A stretch of DNA of 64,000 bases, from the NCBI GenBank assembly GCA_015655015.1, contig JAATFV010000063.1:62001-126000 (forward strand), given 5' to 3'. Below, piece after piece: positions 33,345 through 40,502 of this stretch. Source of the DNA: Chitinophagales bacterium. Its GTDB lineage: Bacteria; Bacteroidota; Bacteroidia; Chitinophagales; Chitinophagaceae. The notes below the pieces were generated by a model. The model was not told the DNA's origin, ran no database searches, and was given only the letters and a program-made list of their open reading frames with translations. A program made the position numbers and the translations under genes. Every line of letters begins with the position of its first letter. Positions within the stretch are counted from its first letter, which is position 1.

Positions 33345-35795
33345 CTACATCCTGAACTGCAACGTCACATAATATGCCCTTGCATCTGCCGGAACGATAC
33401 CCGGCCCCGGATAACTATCGGCCCTTCGCGTAAAATACTTCTGATTGGCAAGATTGTTCACCGATCCGGAAAGAGATAACATCCTGGTGATCCGGAAATC
33501 AGCCGAAAAGTCCATGACCGTATAGGCAGGTACTATGCCATTGATGCCATTATTGCTGGGCTTGGTGGCATCGGTGGCATCCCCGAACTGTCGCGCCGTG
33601 TATGAATATTGGAAGGTTGCGGAAAGCCTGTTTTTCTGGAAGTTGATCCCTGTCCTGAAAATAACGGGAGGCACGAACTCTACTTTTTTGTTTTCATAGG
33701 CCGATACCTTGCTGTTCACATACCTGGCATCGATGAAGGAAATATTGGTGAAGACGGATAATTTCGTTTTTTCGGCGCTGCCTCTTATCAGCTTCCAGAT
33801 ATCTGCCTCTGCAAAGGATTCCACCCCAAGGTTCCGTGACTTTGCTATATTGGTGGTGTATTGATAGGTGATAGACGATGTGTCTGTCAACCAGACAGTT
33901 CCTATCCTGTCGGCATAGTTGATGGCGAAAAGACTAAGGTCATAAGTAAATATATTGGAAACATGTCCGCGTACTCCGACGTCTGCAGAGTAACCTTTTT
34001 CGTCTTTCAAATCCGGATCGACACGGAAATTGGGATTGACAATACTCATGTCATTGAAATTGATGGCGCGATAGTTCTGTGAGATGTTGGCATAAAATTG
34101 CATTGAATTATTTTCATCATAGCTCAATCCTATTCCGCCGATCAGGAACGATCTTTTATTCAGCCTGTTCTCCGTTATCAATTCATTGGAAATAACGTCG
34201 CCGGTATACATGCTTGCAAGATCCTGCTGAGGCTTGTTATAAAAGCCATCCGCTTTTGTATAAATATTTTCGTACCGTGCGCCCGGTATGATGCTGAGCC
34301 TGGAATTAATGCGAAAGATATTTTCGACGAACAGGGCGACGTTGTGATTGGGATAGGTGTACCTGGAGTAACTTAATGAATCATATGGATTGGATTTGTC
34401 GAAAGCGAAATCCGATTTCGCACCGCCTGAGCCGGCATTGCCAAGGCCTATTTCCCTGTTGGTATGACCGCTGTAAAAACGTACGCCGCCGAGCAGAATG
34501 AAGGGGTTATCCTTTTTTGTATTATAGGTATACATCAGCCTGCTTTCGTTGCCCCAATTGGAATACCTGTCCGTGCGGTAATTCCGGGGACCGCCCTGGT
34601 CATTAACGGTGTTGATCGCTCCCAATGCGGAACGTTCAGCCAACAGCCCGAATAACCTCGAGTTGAATGTAAGGTTCCTGCTGATCGAATAGTCGAGCAA
34701 TAAAGCTCCCAGGTTCCAGTCTACCCTAAACCAGTTCCTTGCTTTTGTGGATTGCCTTGGATCGGAGGAGAACATCCGATCGTTAAGTCCTCCCGGTTGA
34801 TGTTCCAGGTAATCCATGTGCGTGTATTGTGCCGTGATCGACAATTTCGAGGTAACTCTCAAGGTTGCGGAAACATACCCTGTATTGACGTTGAACCGGG
34901 AATTCGGCCGCCATCCATTGCCTGACTTATGCTGGTAAAAAGCGAAATAATTCAGCTTGCCGACGGTTCCACCGACGCTGGTGGAGGTATTTACAAAACC
35001 CCACGATCCACCCGTCAATCGCGAGACAACCCGGATTTTTTGGGTGTCGGTCCCACTGCTCATTTTAAAATTGATAATTCCGCCGAACTGCGTACCATAT
35101 TGAAGAGAAGCTGCTCCGCGGACGATCTCTATCCGTTCCAGCACTTCCGCCGGCGGAGTATAATAACTTTCAGGATATCCCAACGCATCGGCGCTGATAT
35201 CATAGCCGTTCTGACGGGTGTTGAAATTGCTCACCCGGTTAGGGTCCAGCCCCCTCCCCCCGATCGCTAACTGTGTGCCCGCCCCGCCATCATTCTCATA
35301 AATATTCAGCCCGGCTACTTTTGAATACAGTTGCCGGGAATTATTTGTCGCCGTGTTGGCGGTAAGATCTTTCAGTACGATCACTTCGCTTTTTTTGCCG
35401 GCATAAATACCCGCACCATCTACGTCTTTCAATCGTGTCATGCCGAATGTTTTTCCCGTTGCTTTCACGTTTACGGAGTCCAGGGTCGACATGTGAAGGT
35501 TCAAAACCACGGTGATCCGGATGTTCCCGTTTGCAACGACGACTGTTCGTTTCACGGTGTCGTATTCCAGCGAAGAAAAGAGGATGCTGTAAGCGCCTTG
35601 CGGGATATTCTTCATGGTAAAGTCGCCATTCCCGTCTGTCGTCGTGCAATAGTGCAGTGACGGAATGCACACTGTTGCCGCTGCGATCCCTTTATTATCC
35701 CCTGCGGAGCTGACTTTTCCCGAAATAGCGGATAACTGGGCATTTACATGAAAGCAAAAGATGAAAAGGAATATTACCAGCGCTGATGTTCTCAT
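33345..35795 (-). CDS. TonB-dependent receptor of the imelysin/HTTM cluster
   Basis: Start at ATG 35795 (MRTSALVIFLFIF), giving a signal peptide ending HVNAQ; the longer frame would overlap nothing useful. The 816-residue product has a carboxypeptidase-regulatory-like beta domain (about 22-105), a plug (EVIVLKDLTANTATNN to GAASLQYGTQFGGIINF, about 130-245) and a 22-strand barrel ending in LQFRM. It imports a metal chelate or similar ligand across the outer membrane using TonB energy. It is the last gene of a minus-strand row with HTTM, imelysin and DUF4856 genes, which argues for iron-related uptake. The HTTM stop at 35810 is 14 bases upstream of its start. Confidence 0.9.
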   Translation of the reverse strand: MRTSALVIFLFIFCFHVNAQLSAISGKVSSAGDNKGIAAATVCIPSLHYCTTTDGNGDFTMKNIPQGAYSILFSSLEYDTVKRTVVVANGNIRITVVLNLHMSTLDSVNVKATGKTFGMTRLKDVDGAGIYAGKKSEVIVLKDLTANTATNNSRQLYSKVAGLNIYENDGGAGTQLAIGGRGLDPNRVSNFNTRQNGYDISADALGYPESYYTPPAEVLERIEIVRGAASLQYGTQFGGIINFKMSSGTDTQKIRVVSRLTGGSWGFVNTSTSVGGTVGKLNYFAFYQHKSGNGWRPNSRFNVNTGYVSATLRVTSKLSITAQYTHMDYLEHQPGGLNDRMFSSDPRQSTKARNWFRVDWNLGALLLDYSISRNLTFNSRLFGLLAERSALGAINTVNDQGGPRNYRTDRYSNWGNESRLMYTYNTKKDNPFILLGGVRFYSGHTNREIGLGNAGSGGAKSDFAFDKSNPYDSLSYSRYTYPNHNVALFVENIFRINSRLSIIPGARYENIYTKADGFYNKPQQDLASMYTGDVISNELITENRLNKRSFLIGGIGLSYDENNSMQFYANISQNYRAINFNDMSIVNPNFRVDPDLKDEKGYSADVGVRGHVSNIFTYDLSLFAINYADRIGTVWLTDTSSITYQYTTNIAKSRNLGVESFAEADIWKLIRGSAEKTKLSVFTNISFIDARYVNSKVSAYENKKVEFVPPVIFRTGINFQKNRLSATFQYSYTARQFGDATDATKPSNNGINGIVPAYTVMDFSADFRITRMLSLSGSVNNLANQKYFTRRADSYPGPGIVPADARAYYVTLQFRM

Positions 35796-35809
35796 TTGAA
35801 AGAATGATT

Positions 35810-37141
35810 CTAATGAAACGGAAGTATCCATTTTTTGGGTAAAAAATTTTCCTGCTGTTGGGCCAGGTTAACGGTACTGTCTATAAAAAGCCTGCTGCCG
35901 CTGCCATTTAGCGTGACATAACTTTCAACCGTGATGATCGGGTCGTGTATGCCTTTTTTTTCATAGGTGTCATGCAAGTGATGGGCATATTGCAGGATCA
36001 TATCCGGCTGGGTCTGCATCATTCTTTCCTGCAGTGGTGTCAGGAACTGGCCGTTCAGCACCTCCCACCGTCTTCCTGTCCGGGCGTCCCGCACATAGAA
36101 GAACGCAGTACCTCCTTTTTCCATGAGCATTACACGCCATGAAAAACGATAGCCTTCTTCCGTCCAGAATAATTTCCCGGGATAAAGCAGGTAGCGAAAC
36201 GGCACTGTCAGCTGCAGCAACAGGTATACCGTCAAAATGGAGTAGAGCGCCCTTTGAACGACAGGCGGGAAACGCAGACTTACGGCTTTTTCATTTTCAT
36301 GTAGTGATCTCCTGTCAAAAATTCCACGTAACCCGTTAATGAATTTCAAATGGAATTCTTCTGAAAAAAAGATGACGGTAACGAAGATCATGATATAAGG
36401 GAACACGCCGATCTTGAATAACCAGCCTGTGACCAGGTGAAAGACGAGGACAAGGGCGTAGGCTATTTTCCTTGTCGGCGAATACAGTAATAAAAATCCT
36501 ATCGACAGATCGAAAACCGCGCCGAACCAGCTGAAGACAAATGCCACCCATGTTTGCCTGAACAGCGGGCCGATGAGGGGCAGGCCTCCATTTGCAGGAA
36601 GCCACAGCCTCAATGGCATGGCCTCTGCCATCCAATCATGATTTAACTTGCTGATGCCCGCACAGAAATAAACAAGACAAAGCTGCCACTTGAATATGTC
36701 GATCGTCCAGCGTGGGACCTGCGTGACCTTTAAGGAAGGCTTGCGGATCACATCCACGGAAAAATACCGGTGTGCAGGAACGAGCAGGAGCAGGAAAGAG
36801 ATGAGGCTGACGAAGTAATAATGATTCAGGTAATAGGACTTGTCGATCAGCTCTACATAAACAAAACATAAGAAGAATGCGGTGATGGATATCCTGTAAA
36901 ACAGCCCGATCATAACAAGGAATGCAGCCAGCGCCATCGTCACAAATACGATGTACATGGCTATTGGAGGCAAGGGCCGCACCCATTCAAACCCATAAAA
37001 AGGGAAATAGAACCTGGGAGCGACATAAAAATCGTGCACCCAGCCTTTCGCCATGAAACGTATCGTACTGAAAAGCATGATAGATCCGAATGCCATCCGT
37101 AGGACGGCAAGCGGTGCGATATGCCTGGTTCTAGTCTCCAT
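35810..37141 (-). CDS. HTTM-domain integral membrane protein
   Basis: A 443-residue protein with about eight membrane helices, related to the horizontally transferred transmembrane domain of vitamin K-dependent gamma-carboxylases. Landmarks are APLAVLRMAFGSIMLFS at the start, SYYLNHYYFVSLISFLLLLVP, and YFCAGISKLNHDWMAEAMPL, the conserved KLN-DW motif. The C-terminal 130 residues form a soluble domain. The catalytic role in bacteria is unknown. It overlaps the imelysin stop by 11 bases and is followed closely by the TonB receptor, so the four genes probably work together. Confidence 0.88.
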   Translation of the reverse strand: METRTRHIAPLAVLRMAFGSIMLFSTIRFMAKGWVHDFYVAPRFYFPFYGFEWVRPLPPIAMYIVFVTMALAAFLVMIGLFYRISITAFFLCFVYVELIDKSYYLNHYYFVSLISFLLLLVPAHRYFSVDVIRKPSLKVTQVPRWTIDIFKWQLCLVYFCAGISKLNHDWMAEAMPLRLWLPANGGLPLIGPLFRQTWVAFVFSWFGAVFDLSIGFLLLYSPTRKIAYALVLVFHLVTGWLFKIGVFPYIMIFVTVIFFSEEFHLKFINGLRGIFDRRSLHENEKAVSLRFPPVVQRALYSILTVYLLLQLTVPFRYLLYPGKLFWTEEGYRFSWRVMLMEKGGTAFFYVRDARTGRRWEVLNGQFLTPLQERMMQTQPDMILQYAHHLHDTYEKKGIHDPIITVESYVTLNGSGSRLFIDSTVNLAQQQENFLPKKWILPFH

Positions 37142-38270
37142 CGTTATCTCCGTAAGTTATCAGCACGCCTAATGCGGAAGGCATATCCGTTTTTAAAAGT
37201 GCGACCAGCCTTTGGCTCTGAGCGAATGCGGTGTTTGCACTGGCGGGATTGCTTTGGATGGTTTGTGAAAGCGGGTCCGGTACGGCCTGCAGATCCGTAA
37301 CATCCGATGCCAGGGCTGTTTTAATACTATCGCTCAGCAAGCCGCCGTTGTATTTCGCATTGGCATTTACCAGGTAGGTGATCAGTCCCAGACCGTTCCC
37401 TCTTCCGCCCGTGCCGAGGAAAATGCCCTGCACCGCCCTGAGCTGGGCAAGCGCCAGCTGAACGGATATCCCGCTGTAATAGGCTTCCACCTCATTTGGC
37501 AATACTGGCGAAACGGTTCCTACAGGGATCTTGCCGAGCGGAACGCCTAATCTTTCGTTTTTCAGGATCTCGAAGTCCTGGTCCAGGGAGTTGATCAATA
37601 ATCCTAAGGAGCTGGATACGTTGTTGCCGGCTCCGGTGAGGAACGTATTGATATAATTTCCGCCGCTTGCCGACCATGCATTTAACACGCTGTTCACCTC
37701 GTTCTTAATATCGGCAGAAACTGCCGCCAGGTATTTTTGACGGTTGGCTGCCTGTGCATCGGCAGTATAATTGGTCAGCGTATTGCCACCTGCGCTGAAC
37801 AATAGATAGTCCAATGCCGGGAAGCCTTTTGCGGCTGTGTTTGCAAAAGTATTTATATTGGTGTTGCCGGCGGAGATATTGCTTTCTATCAGCGTAGTAT
37901 TTGTAGGAAATATATTAAGGACGGTTAAAGTCGGCTGTGCGGTAGAGGCGGGTCCGAAGTAATCGAATTCGGAGGCCGACTGCCAGGCGATATAAGCGTT
38001 CTTAAAAAGGGTTTGCAGGTTGGAAAACTTAGTGCTGTTGGGACTTGTATTAAAATCGCCGATCGCAGAATCCATTGAGCTGACTGCGGTGGCGAGGGAT
38101 TGGTAGGCAGGCAGGATAATATTGTTGCCGAGATTGAGCAGGATAGTATCTTTCCCGCCGCCCGCAGATGGACCCGAACCGGAGCTGCCGCCGGATTTGC
38201 TGCAGGATAAACCGACCGCTGAAAGGACGACCGCTACAGCGGCCGGGACTAAGAGAGACTTGAGTTTCAT
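37131..38270 (-). CDS. Imelysin-family lipoprotein (M75-like)
   Basis: Start at ATG 38270 (MKLKSLLVPA), giving a lipoprotein signal with Cys23 (LSAVGLSC) followed by a Ser/Gly linker. The 379-residue protein is helical and shows imelysin features: IAWQSASEFDYFGPA, GFPALDYLLFSAGG, and NEVEAYYSGISVQLALAQLRAVQGIFLG. The classical GxHxxE motif is replaced by GFPALD, as in several imelysin-like proteins. Family members bind iron or haem at the cell envelope. Its 3' end overlaps the HTTM start by 11 bases, and the DUF4856 gene lies upstream after a hairpin. Confidence 0.88.
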   Translation of the reverse strand: MKLKSLLVPAAVAVVLSAVGLSCSKSGGSSGSGPSAGGGKDTILLNLGNNIILPAYQSLATAVSSMDSAIGDFNTSPNSTKFSNLQTLFKNAYIAWQSASEFDYFGPASTAQPTLTVLNIFPTNTTLIESNISAGNTNINTFANTAAKGFPALDYLLFSAGGNTLTNYTADAQAANRQKYLAAVSADIKNEVNSVLNAWSASGGNYINTFLTGAGNNVSSSLGLLINSLDQDFEILKNERLGVPLGKIPVGTVSPVLPNEVEAYYSGISVQLALAQLRAVQGIFLGTGGRGNGLGLITYLVNANAKYNGGLLSDSIKTALASDVTDLQAVPDPLSQTIQSNPASANTAFAQSQRLVALLKTDMPSALGVLITYGDNDGD

Positions 38271-38296
38271 ATATATATCATTTATGGTCGATAATG

Positions 38297-38333
38297 CCGG
38301 ATGAGGCGCCTGTTTCATAAGCGCCTCATCCGG
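38297..38333 (-). other. Intercistronic hairpin between DUF4856 and imelysin genes
   Basis: CCGGATGAGGCGC (38297-38309) and GCGCCTCATCCGG (38321-38333) form a perfect 13-bp GC-rich stem with an 11-base loop. No T-run follows on either strand, so it looks like an mRNA-stability or attenuation element that would set different levels of the two lipoproteins. It ends 27 bases before the imelysin start. Confidence 0.65.
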
Positions 38334-38344
38334 GTGAGTAAAAG

Positions 38345-38425
38345 GTTACGGGTCGATTACAGTTACCGGTCGACTCAGTTACGGTCTATTACAGTTACGG
38401 GTCGGCTCAGTTACGGTCTATTACA
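38345..38425. repeat. Five tandem copies of a 16-17-bp unit
   Basis: Units start GTTAC at 38345, 38362, 38378, 38394 and 38410. Two alternating types appear, GTTACGGTCTATTACA (exact twice) and GTTACSGGTCGRYTCA. The array overlaps the DUF4856 stop codon (38421-38423), so expansion could alter that protein's C-terminus. No spacers, so not CRISPR. Confidence 0.9.
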
Positions 38426-39569
38426 GCAAAGGCAGCTGGGTGGCGGTGAAGCCATAAATCTGCCCTACCAGCTGGGCGATGGCGTTGGTTTTCGCTTCTA
38501 TCTGCGCAATAGTCAGACCGGCGCTTGCCCCGACAAAACTATACAGGTTCGGGTTGTTGGGGTTCACGTTATCATACAATTGCAACAGCTGTGTAATCTG
38601 GGCGCTCGTGATGACCCTTTTCGGATTGGTGTTGTATATTAAATTGCGTACAAAACCCAGTGATTCGGACAGCGTGCCATAAGCAGCCACTGCGTCACCA
38701 GCTTCGATGTTGGTATTGGTCTCATGCATTTCCTGAACGATGGCGGCTGCATCCAGGGAATCATAGGTTGTGATCAGGAGGCTGGCCTGGGCCTTCATGG
38801 TAACAAGATCGTTATTGCTGATAGCTGCACGGCCTTTTAAATAGGCGTTCATGATAGAAGTATTCGAATGCAGCCCGGCATTTACCTGGTTGGAATAAGA
38901 TCCGAAATAGCGTAATCCTGCTGTATTGGCAGGGAAATTCACCGGCACGCCGAAGAAACCAAACGCTGCGTCCCAATAATGTCCCAGCTTAGTGGTATCT
39001 GTAGTGCTGTTGATGGAATCTGTCATATAGACGTTCTGGACTTCGTTGGCGCACAATCCCATGATTGCCTTTTTGACCACCTGGCTGTAAAAGAACCCGT
39101 TGGGGGACAGCAGGTATTTCTTACTGGGGCTGGCCACGCTGGCAGCTACGCCTGCTATACCGGGAGCGGCAGTAAGAGAGGACTGGCTGTAGAGTCCTAC
39201 GCTGTCAAAATAGTTCAACAGGTCGGTCTTCATCTGAGGAGAGCAATAATCGGCCAATTTGAGGCGGGAATTGTTCAGCTGAAGGGCGGAATCATTGAAG
39301 TTGTTATTAACATTATTCAACATATCTGTCAGGGTCTGGGCGCTCACTACCGTATTGGGCGTTGTATTGGCAAGGTTGATCTTAGCGACGATCTGATCGG
39401 CCATCGCCAGGAGCACCAGTTGTCCCGAATAATTTGCATTGGTGAAATTATAGGTTGTCGGTACGGTATAGTTCGGGACCGAAGGAGAATTATTATTATC
39501 CTTTTTACAGCTGCTGGTCACTAAAATAACGGATAAAGCGGTGAAGACTAACTTATTGATTCTTCTCAT
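38421..39569 (-). CDS. DUF4856-domain lipoprotein
   Basis: Start at ATG 39569 (MRRINKLVFTALSVILVTSSC), a lipoprotein signal with Cys21. The 382-residue mature protein matches the DUF4856 family, helical surface lipoproteins of Bacteroidota regularly encoded next to imelysin, HTTM and TonB-receptor genes: YDSVGL-type helix, KYLLSPNGFFYSQVVKKAIMGLCANEVQN, LGHYWDAAFGFFGVPVNFP, and SAQITQLLQLYDNVNPN. It is itself reminiscent of an imelysin-like fold. Its function is not established; the context suggests metal or haem capture. It is the first gene of the minus-strand unit, with an 18-bp direct repeat upstream. Confidence 0.83.
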   Translation of the reverse strand: MRRINKLVFTALSVILVTSSCKKDNNNSPSVPNYTVPTTYNFTNANYSGQLVLLAMADQIVAKINLANTTPNTVVSAQTLTDMLNNVNNNFNDSALQLNNSRLKLADYCSPQMKTDLLNYFDSVGLYSQSSLTAAPGIAGVAASVASPSKKYLLSPNGFFYSQVVKKAIMGLCANEVQNVYMTDSINSTTDTTKLGHYWDAAFGFFGVPVNFPANTAGLRYFGSYSNQVNAGLHSNTSIMNAYLKGRAAISNNDLVTMKAQASLLITTYDSLDAAAIVQEMHETNTNIEAGDAVAAYGTLSESLGFVRNLIYNTNPKRVITSAQITQLLQLYDNVNPNNPNLYSFVGASAGLTIAQIEAKTNAIAQLVGQIYGFTATQLPLL

Positions 39570-39620
39570 ATTTACGTTTTTAAATTGATGGTGCAACATT
39601 ACACTTCTCAGGCCCCATTC

Positions 39621-39659
39621 CATTTACGGTATCGGGAAACGCATTTACGGTATCGGGAA
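39621..39659. repeat. 18-bp direct repeat upstream of the DUF4856 gene
   Basis: CATTTACGGTATCGGGAA occurs at 39621-39638 and 39642-39659, 21 bases apart. It lies 52-90 bases upstream of the first gene of the metal-uptake unit, where a regulator pair on one face of the helix could bind. No Fur-like dyad is visible within it. Confidence 0.85.
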
Positions 39660-39751
39660 CAATGGAAAAAAGAAGGAATTTATCCACAGCCAGGCAACTG
39701 ATAGCGAAATAGTTGCGTTGCGGGCTTTTTCGATTTCGGGGACGAGGGTTC

Positions 39752-40402
39752 TCAGCCTACCAATAAGTTCCGGCAGACGGACTCGCTGAAAATAGTGAGG
39801 CTGGTCCCATTTAATTTCACCTCTCTCGATTGATCGAATTCCCGGATGGCTATCACTTCGATGGCGGCGCCCAGGGCCAGTCCAATATCGTTCAGGTAGG
39901 TGAGAAAAGCAACATGATGGTCCAGCACTCCGCTCAGCTTATATTTCTTTCCTGCCGGACAGTCGGACAAAGGAAAGGCCTTATAGGATGGCAGCTTACC
40001 ATCGGGATCGGGGATCGGCTCTCCATGCGGATCGAATTTCGGATTGCCCAGCATTTCATCGATGCGGGTGAAAAAGCGGTCCGATTGAATATGCTCCACC
40101 TGCTCGGCAATATCATGCACTTCCTCCCACCCCAGCCCCATGACATTTTTCAGGAAGAGCTCTGTCAACCGGTGTTTGCGTAAGATAAGCAAGGCCTGTT
40201 TCCTCCCTTTCTCCGTCAGCTCGATCGCCTTGTATTTCTCATACCGGATCATTTTCTTTTTAGCGAGGTTCTTCGCCATGCTGTTGACGCTGGGCATTTT
40301 AATGTCCAGGAGGCTGGCAATCCGTTTGACCGTAATAGGTTCATTACCCAGCGATAGCCGGTGCAAGGCCTTCAGGTAATTCTCTTCCGTCCATGTCATC
40401 AT
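39752..40402 (-). CDS. DtxR/MntR-family metal-dependent transcriptional regulator
   Basis: A 216-residue regulator with the three-part DtxR layout: N-terminal winged helix (NEPITVKRIASLLDIKMPSVNSMAKNLAKKKMI), metal-binding dimerisation domain (HRLTELFLKNVMGLGWEEVHDIAEQVEHIQS with Glu/His ligands), and a C-terminal FeoA-like SH3 domain from about 150. It represses metal-uptake genes when bound to Fe(II) or Mn(II). It is divergent from the TonB receptor at 40503, whose promoter contains a 16-bp palindrome, the expected type of site. It is also upstream of the DUF4856-imelysin unit on the same strand. ATGs at 40402 and 40399 are both usable. Confidence 0.92.
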   Translation of the reverse strand: MMTWTEENYLKALHRLSLGNEPITVKRIASLLDIKMPSVNSMAKNLAKKKMIRYEKYKAIELTEKGRKQALLILRKHRLTELFLKNVMGLGWEEVHDIAEQVEHIQSDRFFTRIDEMLGNPKFDPHGEPIPDPDGKLPSYKAFPLSDCPAGKKYKLSGVLDHHVAFLTYLNDIGLALGAAIEVIAIREFDQSREVKLNGTSLTIFSESVCRNLLVG

Positions 40403-40454
40403 ACTATAAAGATAAAGCCTTCCGGGTAATTGGGAGAAGCCTGGTAAAATATAT

Positions 40455-40484
40455 TTGTTAGATTAATCTAACTTTGTACTTTTG
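40455..40484 (+). promoter_or_regulatory. Promoter with embedded DtxR-type operator
   Basis: A -33 TTG (40455-40457) and a -7 TACTTTTG (40477-40484) are separated by 19 bases, the Bacteroidota optimum. The perfect palindrome GTTAGATTAATCTAAC (40457-40472) fills the spacer, so a bound dimer would block polymerase. ATG of the receptor is 18 bases beyond the -7 box. Confidence 0.75.
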
Positions 40485-40502
40485 AAGATATAACAGCCAA
40501 CC

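Noticed and set aside
38345..38425. Possible CRISPR array
   Set aside because: Units are 16-17 bases, directly adjacent with no spacers, and no cas gene is present.
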